Origin: Anaerolineaceae bacterium
Lineage (GTDB): Bacteria > Chloroflexota > Anaerolineae > Aggregatilineales > Phototrophicaceae
Assembly (NCBI GenBank): GCA_028818375.1
Contig: JAPPOB010000007.1
Coordinates: 598,490-662,489, forward strand
Direction: 5' to 3'
DNA length: 64,000 nt
Shown: positions 51,050 through 60,407 of the stretch, in pieces
Position numbering within the stretch: the stretch's first letter is position 1
Layout: each line of letters starts with the position of its first letter
The notes under the pieces: generated by a model
Database searches by the model: none
What the model was told of the DNA's origin: nothing
Seen by the model: the letters and a program-made list of their open reading frames with translations, nothing else
Translations under genes and position numbers: made by a program

Positions 51050-52642
51050 ATGACGAGTATCAGTCGCAAGGGAATTCTGGTGCTGGCGCTGTTGACGCTG
51101 CTGGCGCTGCTGGCTGCGCCCGCGGTGGCGCAGGACATGGAAGAGTCCGAATTCGTATTCGCCCACGGCGGCCCGATTCGCACCCTGGACGCGCCGGTCA
51201 CCTGGTTCATTTCGACCCACTGGCTGGCCAACCTGCTCTATGACTGTCTGATCTGGCGCACGGTGGACGGCAGTGGCTACGTCGGCCAGGCGGCCGAGTC
51301 CTGGGAAAACGTGGACGACGTCACCTGGCGCTTCAACCTGCGCCCCGGCATCACCTTCCACAATGGTGAGCCGCTGGACGCCGCGGCCGTCAAGTGGAAC
51401 ATCGACCGCGTGCGCACGCGCGAGGACTTCATGGTGCAGCCGCAGTGGCTGGACGTGGCCGAGGTGATCGTGGTGGACGATGTCACTGTCGATATCAAGA
51501 CGGTGGCGCCCACGCCCTACTTCGAGTTCATCGTCAGCTTCAACGGCTGTGAACTGCTGCCACCCGGCTACATCGAGGAAGTCGGCGAGGAACAGTTCGC
51601 CCGCGCTCCCGTAGGCTCCGGCCCCTACGTCCTCAGCGAGTTCAGCGAGAGCGACCGCTACGTATTCACGGCCTGGGACGACTACTGGGGCGGGCGTCCC
51701 GACATCGACCGCGTCATCTACCAGGTGATCCCCGAGCAGTCCGCCCAGGTGGCGGCGCTGCTGGCCGGTCAGGTGGATATGGTGGCCAACGTGCCCTCGG
51801 CTGAAGCGCCCGGGCTGGAAGCGGCCGAGGGTATCGTGCTGACCTCCGAGACCGCGGCCGTCATGCAGCATCTCTACCTGCGCGTGGAGACGGAAACCGG
51901 CAACATGGATTCGACCTATCCGGACTATCAGCCGGCGACGCTGGATTCGAACGTGCGTCACGCCATCTCCGCCGCGCTGGACCGCGACCTGCTGGCCGAA
52001 GTCCATGGTTCGGCCCTGCCGCGCACCGGTCGTATCTGCCCGCACTTCCCCGAGGGCGGCGCGGACAGCTTCAACAGCGCCGAAGGCGTGGCGGCAGCCT
52101 ACAACCCGGATCGCGCCCGTGAACTGCTGGCCGAGGCCGGCTACGCCGATGGCGGACCGACGGTCTACCTCGATTCGCCCACGGTTGGCCGCGCCGGCAG
52201 CGAGAAGGAAGTCGCCGAGGTTGTGGCGGTAATGCTGGAGGAAGTGGGCTTCAACGTTGAGCTCAGCGTCCTCGATCCCTCCGCCTATGGCGAGCAGATC
52301 TCTTCGGGCGGCAACAACCGCGACATCATGATGGTTTCGCTGGGCTGCTCGGTGCCGCTGGTGCCGCTCTTCTACCAGTGCAACTGGATCCAGGCCAACT
52401 ACAATGTCTGCAACGAGGACTTCGATGCCGTGGCCCAGGCCATTCTCACCGAGATGGACCCGGCCGCGCGTCTGGAGCTCTGGGGCCAGTGGTGGGAATA
52501 CTGGTTCGATACCATGCAGACGGTGACGCTCTTCGAGTCGCAGGCGATCATCGCCTACTCCGACGAGTTTGACTTCACCCCGCGCAAGGACGGCTGGTAC
52601 ACCTTCCGTGAGAACCTGAAGCTGGCCGGCGACGACATGTAA
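51050..52642 (+). CDS. ABC transporter substrate-binding protein, family 5 (copy 3)
   Basis: A 530-residue SBP_bac_5 protein. The signal peptide (KGILVLALLTLLALLAAPAVAQ) lacks a lipobox Cys. The family signature WRFNLRPGITFHNGEPLDAAAVKWNIDR is present. Long stretches equal copy 2 (GSGPYVLSEFSESDRYVF, and the region around AWDDYWGGRPD). It lies directly before the permease genes, with a hairpin between. GGAGAATGGA lies upstream of the ATG. Confidence 0.92.
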   Translation: MTSISRKGILVLALLTLLALLAAPAVAQDMEESEFVFAHGGPIRTLDAPVTWFISTHWLANLLYDCLIWRTVDGSGYVGQAAESWENVDDVTWRFNLRPGITFHNGEPLDAAAVKWNIDRVRTREDFMVQPQWLDVAEVIVVDDVTVDIKTVAPTPYFEFIVSFNGCELLPPGYIEEVGEEQFARAPVGSGPYVLSEFSESDRYVFTAWDDYWGGRPDIDRVIYQVIPEQSAQVAALLAGQVDMVANVPSAEAPGLEAAEGIVLTSETAAVMQHLYLRVETETGNMDSTYPDYQPATLDSNVRHAISAALDRDLLAEVHGSALPRTGRICPHFPEGGADSFNSAEGVAAAYNPDRARELLAEAGYADGGPTVYLDSPTVGRAGSEKEVAEVVAVMLEEVGFNVELSVLDPSAYGEQISSGGNNRDIMMVSLGCSVPLVPLFYQCNWIQANYNVCNEDFDAVAQAILTEMDPAARLELWGQWWEYWFDTMQTVTLFESQAIIAYSDEFDFTPRKDGWYTFRENLKLAGDDM

Positions 52643-52653
52643 GTGATTCACGT

Positions 52654-52686
52654 TGACGGGGGCGCGGCTGCGGCCCGTCCCCGTCA
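52654..52686 (+). terminator. hairpin after SBP copy 3
   Basis: 11-bp arms (TGACGGGGGCG and CCGTCCCCGTCA, one G-T pair) start 12 bp after the stop codon. It is the third of the homologous series. It may reduce expression of the permeases relative to the binding protein. Confidence 0.72.
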
Positions 52687-52719
52687 GCACCCTGTTCCCG
52701 AACGAGGGCGTCAAATTCC

Positions 52720-53637
52720 ATGCAACAGTTCATCGCGACGCGGATTGTCCAGGGAATCATCACACTCATCATCGTCTCCTTCCTCGCCTTTTTCCTGGTG
52801 CGTCTCAAGGGCGATCCGGTGGACATCACGGCGCCGCCAACCTTCAACGAAGACCAGAAACAACGCCTGCGGGAGTTGTGGGGCTTCGACAAACCCCTGG
52901 CCGAGCAGTACGTCATTTTCATCACCAGGGCGGTGACCGGCGACTTCGGTATCGCCTACCTGTCGAAGCGCCCGGCGATGGAACTGGTGATCGAGCGCCT
53001 GGGAGCCACCTGGTTGCTGGCCGGCGTGGCCTCGCTGATCGGCCTGTCCGTGGCTTTGCCGCTGGGCATTATTTCTTCACTGAAGCGCAACAGTCTCTTT
53101 GATCTGGGCAGCACCATGCTGGCCTCCATCGGAACGGCCATGCCGTCGTTCTGGCTGGGCCTCATGATGATCATTTTCTTTTCGGTGCGATTGCGACTCC
53201 TGCCGGCCTTTGGCGCCCTGGACCCCTCGGCGATCATCATGCCATCCCTGACCATGGGCGTTGGCATGGCCGCCTACCTCTCGCGCCTGACGCGCTCGGC
53301 CATGCTGGAAGTGCTGAACGAGGACTACGTCCGCACGGCCTACAGCAAGGGCCTGATCACCCGCACGGTGGTTTTCCGCCATGCGATGAAGAACGCGCTC
53401 ATCCCCATCATGACCGTCTTCGGCCTGCAACTGGGCTGGTTGCTGGGGGGCTCGGTGGTGGTCGAAAGCGTCTTCTCCTGGCCCGGTCTGGGGCGCCTGA
53501 TGATCGATTCGATCGGCGTGCGCGACAACACGGTGGTGCAGGCCGCCCTGCTCTTTTTCTCGCTCTCCTTCATCACCATCAACATCATTATTGACATCCT
53601 TTACGCGGTGATTGATCCGCGCATTCGCTTCGACTGA
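52720..53637 (+). CDS. ABC transporter permease, DppB/OppB type
   Basis: A 305-residue inner-membrane permease with six predicted TM helices. The N-terminal IATRIVQGIITLIIVSFLAFFLVRL and the cytoplasmic EAA-like loop (RTAYSKGLITRTVVFRHAMKNALIPIMT) are typical of the OppB/DppB group. GLQLGWLLGGSVVVESVFSWPGLG is conserved. With the DppC partner it forms the channel for the substrate delivered by the SBPs. It is 16 bp upstream of the second permease gene. Confidence 0.92.
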   Translation: MQQFIATRIVQGIITLIIVSFLAFFLVRLKGDPVDITAPPTFNEDQKQRLRELWGFDKPLAEQYVIFITRAVTGDFGIAYLSKRPAMELVIERLGATWLLAGVASLIGLSVALPLGIISSLKRNSLFDLGSTMLASIGTAMPSFWLGLMMIIFFSVRLRLLPAFGALDPSAIIMPSLTMGVGMAAYLSRLTRSAMLEVLNEDYVRTAYSKGLITRTVVFRHAMKNALIPIMTVFGLQLGWLLGGSVVVESVFSWPGLGRLMIDSIGVRDNTVVQAALLFFSLSFITINIIIDILYAVIDPRIRFD

Positions 53638-53653
53638 GCTGGAGGCAGACAAC

Positions 53654-54586
53654 ATGAGCACAGGGCCCGGCGGGCCTCCCGCTACGGCGCAGTCCGAAGG
53701 CGAGGTGGCGACTCTGGTCACCGGTCATTCGCGCCAGCCTTCGCTGCTGTCGCTGTTGCGGAGCAGTCCCATCGGTCTGATCGGGACGGGCATTATTTCC
53801 CTGGTCATTGTGCTGGCGCTGATCAGCCCCTACATCGTTCCCCACGATCCGATCCGCGGCAACCTGCGCACCCGCTACAAACCGCCCGGCTTCACGGGCG
53901 ACGACGGGACCCACCTGCTGGGCACGGACCAGCTGGGGCGCGATATCTTCAGCCGCATTCTGGTCGGCAGTCGCGTGTCGGTGCTGGTAGGCGTGGTGGC
54001 GGTCATGATCGCCGGCACCATCGGCGTGCTCTATGGCCTGACCAGCGGCTTCCTCGGCGGGCGCGTGGACGGCTTCATGATGCGCATCTGCGACGCCATG
54101 CTCAGCATTCCCTTCGTGATCCGCGTCGTGGCGATCTCGGGAATCGTCGGGCCGGGTCTCGTCACGCTGATTCTGATTCTCGGCCTCTCGGGCTGGGTGA
54201 CCTACGCGCGCGTGATCCGCGGCGAGGTGCTCAAGGCGCGCGAAAACGACTACGTCCTGGCGGCCTGGTCCATCGGCCAGCGACCGCTGTGGGTCGTGCT
54301 GCATCACATCCTGCCCAACGTGATCGCCTCGGCCATCGTGCTGGCCGCCCTGCAGGTCGGCATCACCATGCTCGCCGAATCCTCCCTCAGCTTCCTCGGT
54401 CTGGGCGTCAAGCCGCCCACGGTGACTTGGGGCATCCAGCTGGCGGATGGCAAGTCGGTGATCAACAGCGCCTGGTGGATGACGGCCTACCCGGGCATCG
54501 CCATCACCATCACCGTGCTGGGCGTGGTTTTCCTCGGCGACTGGCTGCGCGATTCGCTCGACCCCAATGTGCGCGGCCGCGACTGA
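53654..54586 (+). CDS. ABC transporter permease, DppC/OppC type
   Basis: A 310-residue permease. Start ATG 53654 has GGAGG upstream (53640-53645); a longer frame would overlap the previous gene. OppC_N-like N-terminus is followed by TM helices and the loop LAAWSIGQRPLWVVLHHILPNVIASAIVLA, with SSLSFLGLGVKPPTVTWG. It pairs with the preceding gene. No ATPase subunit (DppD/F) occurs in the rest of the window, so ATPases must come from elsewhere or lie beyond the edge. Confidence 0.92.
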   Translation: MSTGPGGPPATAQSEGEVATLVTGHSRQPSLLSLLRSSPIGLIGTGIISLVIVLALISPYIVPHDPIRGNLRTRYKPPGFTGDDGTHLLGTDQLGRDIFSRILVGSRVSVLVGVVAVMIAGTIGVLYGLTSGFLGGRVDGFMMRICDAMLSIPFVIRVVAISGIVGPGLVTLILILGLSGWVTYARVIRGEVLKARENDYVLAAWSIGQRPLWVVLHHILPNVIASAIVLAALQVGITMLAESSLSFLGLGVKPPTVTWGIQLADGKSVINSAWWMTAYPGIAITITVLGVVFLGDWLRDSLDPNVRGRD

Positions 54587-54605
54587 GCGGGTAGAGGAGG
54601 CGCCC

Positions 54606-55787
54606 ATGGTCGCACTTTCACAGGAAGAACGGATTTACGCCGAACAGGGCCGCTTCGCCATCCCGCGCTCGCGCAACTACCTCACCCATCAGGCCCTGCG
54701 GGAGGAGATCCTGGCCGCGCTGGAACCGATGCTCTTCAGCGCCAACGACAGCAGCTACCGCGCCCGCAAGGACTTCGAGGAGGCCTTCGCCGCCGAAGTG
54801 GAACAGACCTGGGCGGTGGGCGTGCACTCCGGCACCTGCGGCCTCTTTCTGGCCCTGCGCGCCTGCGGCGTGGGCCCCGGCGACGAGGTCATCACGGTCG
54901 CCAATTCCGATATTTCCACCACGGCCGCGATCAGCAACTGCGGCGCCACGCCCGTGCTCTGCGACCTGCGCGCCAGCGACTACAACATGGACCCGGACCT
55001 GGTGGAAGCCCTGATCAGCGAGCGCAGCCGCGCCCTGCTGCCGGTGGACATGCACGGTCATCCCGCCGACGTGAAGCGCCTGCGCGAGATCGCCGACCGC
55101 CACGGCCTGTTGATCGTCGAGGATGCCTGCCTTGCCACCGGCGCGCGCGATTACGGCCGCAGCGTCGGCGTCTACGCCGATGCCGTCGTCTTCAGTTTCG
55201 CGCCCTACAAGCCCTTCGGCGGCGTCGGCAGCGGCGCCGCGGTGGCGACCAGCGAGCCGCGGGTGCATGAGAAGTTGCGCCTGCTGACGGCCTACGGCGC
55301 CGGCCGCAGCGAGGGCTGGGAAGAGGAGATTCCAGGACGGCAGTACGCCATCGACGAGGGCTACAATCTCTCGCTGGATGGCCTGCAGTCCGCCGTGTTG
55401 CGCGTCAAGCTGCCGTATCTGCGCCAGTGGACGCAGCAGCGACGGGAGATCGTGGAGTGGTACCGCGAGGGTCTGGCCGGCACGACGGCGGTGTTGCCGA
55501 GCTTTCGCCCCGGGTCCGAACCCACCTTTCGTTCCTTCACCATCGGCGTCGACAACCAGCAGGCGTGTTACCATGGTTTGCGCGCTGCCGGCGTGGAGGC
55601 GGCGCTGCACTACACGCCACCGGTGCACCACTACGAGGTCTATCGCCACGGTCTGCCCAACGCCGCCAATCTGCCGGTCACCGAAATTCTGGCCGACCGC
55701 TTGCTTACCCTGCCCGTCACGCAGGAATTCACGCGTGAGGATATCGATTACGTCACCCGGGAATTACGCGCCCTGCTGCGCCAGTGA
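54606..55787 (+). CDS. DegT/DnrJ/EryC1/StrS-type aminotransferase
   Basis: This 393-residue PLP enzyme has the DegT layout: SGTCGLFLALRACGVGPGDEVI (PLP phosphate), IVEDACLATGARDYGRSVG (Asp), and SFAPYKPFGGVGSGAAV holding the Schiff-base lysine. Members usually aminate sugar nucleotides. Here no other sugar genes are adjacent, so an unusual amino or keto acid substrate is conceivable. ATG 54606 has GAGGAGG upstream. It is 19 bp from the permease and 30 bp from the first MmgE/PrpD gene. Confidence 0.88.
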   Translation: MVALSQEERIYAEQGRFAIPRSRNYLTHQALREEILAALEPMLFSANDSSYRARKDFEEAFAAEVEQTWAVGVHSGTCGLFLALRACGVGPGDEVITVANSDISTTAAISNCGATPVLCDLRASDYNMDPDLVEALISERSRALLPVDMHGHPADVKRLREIADRHGLLIVEDACLATGARDYGRSVGVYADAVVFSFAPYKPFGGVGSGAAVATSEPRVHEKLRLLTAYGAGRSEGWEEEIPGRQYAIDEGYNLSLDGLQSAVLRVKLPYLRQWTQQRREIVEWYREGLAGTTAVLPSFRPGSEPTFRSFTIGVDNQQACYHGLRAAGVEAALHYTPPVHHYEVYRHGLPNAANLPVTEILADRLLTLPVTQEFTREDIDYVTRELRALLRQ

Positions 55788-55817
55788 CAGCGGGCCGAGA
55801 GCAGAGAGGTTTTGATT

Positions 55818-57200
55818 ATGAGCACGAGTAATGGTCGCAATGCCGTTGACATCATCGCCGCGCACGCCGCCAACCTGCGCTATGAGGACCTGAGCGAGAC
55901 GGCGATCATCCGCGCCCGTCAGGTGATTCTGGACACGATCGGCACCGCCCTGGGCGGCTACCAGACGCGCCTGGGGCGGCTGGCGGCGGATTACGCCGCG
56001 CATCGCATGCCGGGTGAGGAGTCGAGGATCATCGCTGACGGGCGCAGCAGCAACGCCGAGGGCGCGGCCTGGGCCAACGGCACCATGTGCAAGTTTCTGG
56101 GCATGGATGACACCAGCCGCCTGTCAGGGCACGTAGCCTCGGAACTGGCGCCGGTCGTGCTGGCCCTCGGCGAGCATCTGAACCTGTCGGGTCGTGACCT
56201 GATCACTGCGATGGCGGTGGGCTACGACGTCTTCGATGCCATTCAGCCCTGGGTCCGCGACTGGCAGCGGGAGCGAGGCCTGGACCACAAGAGTCAGGTG
56301 GGCTCGATGGCCAGCGCCGTCACGGCGGCGGTCGCCATGGGGCTGGACGAGGAGTTGATCGGCCAGGCGCTGGCGCTGGCGATGGACATGGCCAGCGGCA
56401 CCGAACAGTACGTCTGGGACGCCGGTTACTGTGACACCAAGGACCTGCTGGCCGGGCTGGGCGCGCGCAACGGCATCATGGCGGCGCGGATGGCCGAGTT
56501 TGGCTTCCAGGGCCCGCCCGGCGCGCTGGACGGTGCGTATGGTTACTTCCACGCCTTTGGCCCGGGTTACGATCCCACCTATCTGGAGGTCCTGGGGAAG
56601 CGCGGCGGTTTGGCGGAGACGGGCTTCAAGCCGCACGCCGGTTGCCGCCACGTCCACTCCTGCGTCGATGCGACCCAGGCGCTGGTCCGTGGCAACGGCG
56701 GCCTGGACCTTGAGGCCATCACCTCGATCGAGATTGGCAGCTACCATGAAGCGATCAACCCCTTCTTCCGCATCGACCCCGAGCCGGAAACGACCGGCCA
56801 GGCGGGTTTCAGCCTGCCGGTGACGGTCGCAGTCGTCCTGCAGCGCGGCGCCTGGTACCGCAGCGATATCGAGACCTGGGACGAACCCATGACGCGCCAT
56901 CTGCGGCGTCTGGTCAAGGTTGAGCTGGACGAGGAACTGGAGAACGCCGGCGGGAACGGCTGCAAGCTGCGCATCAACACGCGCGATGGCAAACAGTACA
57001 GCAGCGAGGTGGCCTACGCCCTCGGTGAGCCGGAAAACATGCTGAGCGACGCCGAGTTTGAGGGCAAGTTCCGCTATCTCGTCGGGGACCTGCTGCCCGA
57101 GGAGCAAATCGTCGGGCTGCTCGATTCCTGCGCCCGCCTTGAGGAACTGGACGACGTCGGTGAGTTGCTGGGCCTGGCCTCCGCCAGGGTCAGGGCCTGA
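55818..57200 (+). CDS. MmgE/PrpD family protein (copy 1)
   Basis: A 460-residue protein of the MmgE/PrpD fold, which includes 2-methylcitrate dehydratase, cis-aconitate decarboxylase and iminodisuccinate epimerase. It has LGMDDTSRLSGHVASELAP, GLDHKSQVGSMASAVTAAVAMG and FKPHAGCRHVHSCVDATQAL, which supply the conserved His residues. The lysine region reads CDTKDLLAGLGARNG, with Lys kept. The reaction is an acid-base step on a carboxylic acid; the substrate is unknown. AGAGAGG lies upstream of ATG 55818. It is the first of four tandem copies. Confidence 0.9.
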   Translation: MSTSNGRNAVDIIAAHAANLRYEDLSETAIIRARQVILDTIGTALGGYQTRLGRLAADYAAHRMPGEESRIIADGRSSNAEGAAWANGTMCKFLGMDDTSRLSGHVASELAPVVLALGEHLNLSGRDLITAMAVGYDVFDAIQPWVRDWQRERGLDHKSQVGSMASAVTAAVAMGLDEELIGQALALAMDMASGTEQYVWDAGYCDTKDLLAGLGARNGIMAARMAEFGFQGPPGALDGAYGYFHAFGPGYDPTYLEVLGKRGGLAETGFKPHAGCRHVHSCVDATQALVRGNGGLDLEAITSIEIGSYHEAINPFFRIDPEPETTGQAGFSLPVTVAVVLQRGAWYRSDIETWDEPMTRHLRRLVKVELDEELENAGGNGCKLRINTRDGKQYSSEVAYALGEPENMLSDAEFEGKFRYLVGDLLPEEQIVGLLDSCARLEELDDVGELLGLASARVRA

Positions 57201-57267
57201 GAAGGGTAATCCGGGACACGAGAACGCGCCCTGCCAGCCAAATACAGGCAGAGAGGGTTATTAACCA

Positions 57268-58638
57268 ATGAGCGATAGCAGAAATGCCGTGGAAATCATT
57301 GCCGCGCACGCCGCGAACCTGCGTTACGAGGACCTGAGCGAGATCACCGTCACACGCGCCCGCCAGGTGATTCTGGACACCCTGGGCACCTCGCTGGGCG
57401 GCTACCAGACGGACCTGGGTCGGATGACGGCGGACTACGCCGCGCTGCGGATGCCGGGCGAGGAGGCGTCGATCGTCGCCGACGGCCGCGGCAGCAACGT
57501 CGAGGGCGCCGCCTGGGCCAACGGAGTCCTCTGCCATCTGCTGGAGATGGACGACACCAGCCGCCTTTCCGGGCACGTGGCCTCGCAGCTGGTGCCCGCC
57601 GTGCTGGCGCTGGGTGAGCACCTGCAACTCGGTGGCCGCGAACTGATCACGGCGCTGGCTGTCGGTTACGATGTCTTCGATGCCATTCAACCGGCAGTGC
57701 GGGGCTGGCAACGGGAACGCGGCCTGGACCACAAGAGCCACGTGGGTTCCATGGCCACTGCCGTGACGGCGGCCGTGGCCATGGGTCTCGACGAGGGGCA
57801 GATCGGCAACGCGCTGGCGCTGGCGATGGACATGGCCAGCGGCACCGAACAGTACGTCTACGATGGCGCGGATTGCGACACCACCCTGGCCGGCATCGGC
57901 GCGCGCAACGGCATCTTTGCGGCGCGCCTGGCGGAGTTCGGCTTTCAGGGGCCGCCAGGGGCTCTGGACGGGCCCTACGGCTACTTCCACGCCTTTGGCC
58001 CGGGCTACGACCCGGCCGCCCTGGAGGGGTTGGGCCGGCGCCAGGGGCTGGCGGAGACGGGCTTCAAGCCGCACGCCGGCTGCCGTCACGTCCACTCCTG
58101 TGTGGACGCCGCCCAGGCCCTGCGCAGCAACAACGGGGGTCTGCAGCCGGAGGCCATCAGCGCCATTGAAATCGGCAGCTATCCCTCGGCGATCAGTGAA
58201 GACTTTCGCATAAATCCGGAGCCTGAATCCGCCGAACAGGCCCAGTTCAGCATGCCGACGACGGTCGCCGTCGTGCTGCAACGCGGCAGCTTTTACAACG
58301 ACGACATCGCGACCTGGGACGAGGCCGGGACGCGCCGCCTGCGGCGTCTGGTGAAGATCGGACTGGACGAGAAACTGGTGGCCGCCGACAGCAATGGCTG
58401 TGAGGTCCGGGTCACCACGACAGACGGTCGGCAGTTCAGCGGCAGGGTGGAATACGCCCTCGGCGAACCGGAAAACATGATGAGCGCCGCGCAGTTTGAA
58501 GGCAAGTTGCGTTACCTCAACGCAGGCCTGCTGCCCGAAGCGCGCGTCAGCGCTCTCATCGAGGCCTGCAATCGTCTTGAGGAACTGGAAGACGTCGGCG
58601 AACTGCTGCGCCTGAGCGCCGTCGCCGTCAGGGCCTGA
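57268..58638 (+). CDS. MmgE/PrpD family protein (copy 2)
   Basis: A 456-residue paralogue, about 65 % identical by eye to copy 1. It keeps MDDTSRLSGHVASQLVP, DHKSHVGSMATAVTAAVAMG and FKPHAGCRHVHSCVDAAQAL. In the lysine region it reads CDTTLAGIGARNG, with no Lys and a two-residue loss compared with copy 1. Its activity therefore may differ. AGAGAGGGTTATTAACCA precedes ATG 57268, and the leader resembles that of copy 1. Confidence 0.9.
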   Translation: MSDSRNAVEIIAAHAANLRYEDLSEITVTRARQVILDTLGTSLGGYQTDLGRMTADYAALRMPGEEASIVADGRGSNVEGAAWANGVLCHLLEMDDTSRLSGHVASQLVPAVLALGEHLQLGGRELITALAVGYDVFDAIQPAVRGWQRERGLDHKSHVGSMATAVTAAVAMGLDEGQIGNALALAMDMASGTEQYVYDGADCDTTLAGIGARNGIFAARLAEFGFQGPPGALDGPYGYFHAFGPGYDPAALEGLGRRQGLAETGFKPHAGCRHVHSCVDAAQALRSNNGGLQPEAISAIEIGSYPSAISEDFRINPEPESAEQAQFSMPTTVAVVLQRGSFYNDDIATWDEAGTRRLRRLVKIGLDEKLVAADSNGCEVRVTTTDGRQFSGRVEYALGEPENMMSAAQFEGKLRYLNAGLLPEARVSALIEACNRLEELEDVGELLRLSAVAVRA

Positions 58639-58701
58639 GCCGGAAACCATCAGGGCAACACGCGCGCCTGTCCGGGCGGGTGTAGCCGGAAAGGTTGGAG
58701 G

Positions 58702-58936
58702 ATGGGCGCCATTGGTGGCCGCAGCGCCGTTGACATCATCGCGGCGCACGTTGGGCTTCTGCGTTTCAAAGACCTGGGCGCCTCGGCGGTCCTGCGCGTC
58801 CGCCAGGCGCTGCCGGATACCAGAGGCGCCGTGCCGGACGGCGGACTACGCCACCCAACGCCAACCGGGTGAGGAGGCCACGCTGGTCGCCGACGGCCGT
58901 GGCAGCGCGGCCGGGGGCGCCGCAGACTTCCCGTGA
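58702..58936 (+). pseudogene. truncated fifth MmgE/PrpD copy
   Basis: From ATG 58702 the frame reads RSAVDIIAAHVGLLRFKDLG, aligned with the N-terminus of the four intact copies. After RVRQALPDT the frame is broken by a small deletion; the continuing homology (TADYATQRQPGEEATLVADG) is in another frame and ends at TGA 58934. The normal LGTTLGGYQTRLGR segment and the remaining about 390 residues are missing. GGAGG stands before the ATG, as in its paralogues. This is a dead partial copy. Confidence 0.85.
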
Positions 58937-58977
58937 CATCGTCGTTGCAAGGCGGATTGAGGCAGAAAGGTTATCCC

Positions 58978-60354
58978 ATGAGTGTAGCCACGAATGAAAA
59001 CGCTGTGGACTTCATCGCCGGGCACGCTGCGACGCTGCGTTTCGAAGACCTGGGCGAAAAGACGGTGCTGCGCGCCCGCCAGGTGGTTTTGGACACCCTG
59101 GGCACCTCTCTGGGTGGCTACCAGACCCGGCGCGGCCGGATGATGGCGGACTTCGCCGCGCGCCATTACCCGGGTGACGAGGCGACCCTGATCGTGGACG
59201 GCCGCGCCTGCAGCGCCGGGGGCGCCGCCCTGGCCAATGGCGTCATGGCCCACGCCCTGGGCATGGACGATACCAGCCGGCTGGCCGGGCACGTGGCGGC
59301 GGAGCTGGTGCCCCTGCTGCTGGTGTTGGGTGAACATTTGCGCCTCGGCGGGCGCGAGCTGATCACGGCGCTGGCGGTTGGCTACGACGTCTTTGAAGCC
59401 ATACAGCCGACCGTGAAGGAATGGCAACGCGAACGCGGGCTGGACCACAAAAGTCACGTGGGTTCGATGGCCGCCGCGGTCACGGCCGCGGTCGCCATGG
59501 GCCTGGATCAGGAGCAGATCGGCAACGCGTTGGCGCTGGCGATGGACATGGCCAGCGGCACCGAGCAGTACGTCTACGACGGCTTCGTTTGCGACACGCT
59601 GCTGTCCGGCATCGGGGCGCGTAACGGCATTGACGCGGCGCGCATGGCGGCCTTCGGTTTCAGGGGGCCGCCCGGGGCGCTGGACGGGCCCTACGGTTAC
59701 TTCCACGCCTATGGTCCGGGCTTTGACCCGGCGGCCCTGGAGTCGTTGGGGACGCGTCAGGCGCTGGCCGAGACGGGCTTCAAACCGCACGCCGGCTGCC
59801 GCCACGTGCACTCCTGCGTGGACGCGACCCAGGCGCTGCGCAACAGCAACGGGGCGCTGGACCTGGACGCCATCGCCGCCATCGAGGTCGACAGCTACCT
59901 GAACGCGATAACGCCGCACTTCCGCGTCGATTCGGAACCGGCGAACGCCTATCAGGCCTGTTACAGCCTGCCGGTGACCGTGGCCGTCACGCTGCAGCGG
60001 GGCAGCTTCTACAAGGCGGACATCCAGGCCTGGGATGACCCGCAGGTGCGACGTTTGCGGCGTTTGGTCAGGGTGGGGCTGGAAGAGGAACTGGAAAAGG
60101 CCGGCAGGAACGGCTGCGAGGTGCGGATCACCATGGACGATGGCCGCAAGTATCGCGGTCGGGTGGAGTATGCCCGCGGCGAACCGGAGAACATGATGAG
60201 CGACGCCGAGTTCGAGGGCAAGTTCCGCAAGCTGGGCGGCGATCTGCTGCCGGAAGAGGGCATCGACGCCCTCATCGACGCCTGCGCCCACCTGGAGGAA
60301 CTGGAGGACGTGGGCCAGTTGCTGCGCCTGACCACCGCAGGCGTCCGGGTCTGA
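58978..60354 (+). CDS. MmgE/PrpD family protein (copy 3)
   Basis: A 458-residue paralogue. The start is ATG 58978, downstream of GGCAGAAAGG. It keeps MDDTSRLAGHVAAELVP, DHKSHVGSMAAAVTAAVAMG and FKPHAGCRHVHSCVDATQAL. The lysine region reads CDTLLSGIGARNG, again without Lys, as in copy 2. It immediately follows the pseudogene copy, so the tandem array grew by at least four duplications, one of them lost. Confidence 0.9.
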   Translation: MSVATNENAVDFIAGHAATLRFEDLGEKTVLRARQVVLDTLGTSLGGYQTRRGRMMADFAARHYPGDEATLIVDGRACSAGGAALANGVMAHALGMDDTSRLAGHVAAELVPLLLVLGEHLRLGGRELITALAVGYDVFEAIQPTVKEWQRERGLDHKSHVGSMAAAVTAAVAMGLDQEQIGNALALAMDMASGTEQYVYDGFVCDTLLSGIGARNGIDAARMAAFGFRGPPGALDGPYGYFHAYGPGFDPAALESLGTRQALAETGFKPHAGCRHVHSCVDATQALRNSNGALDLDAIAAIEVDSYLNAITPHFRVDSEPANAYQACYSLPVTVAVTLQRGSFYKADIQAWDDPQVRRLRRLVRVGLEEELEKAGRNGCEVRITMDDGRKYRGRVEYARGEPENMMSDAEFEGKFRKLGGDLLPEEGIDALIDACAHLEELEDVGQLLRLTTAGVRV

Positions 60355-60407
60355 GTCATGCGGGGCGTAGCAACCTGCCGGTTCAGCGAAGGCGGGAAGT
60401 TTGCCGG

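Noticed and set aside
49174..52714. Long minus-strand frames opposite the SBP genes
   Set aside because: They repeat because the SBPs are duplicated. Their translations show no signal, fold or known family.
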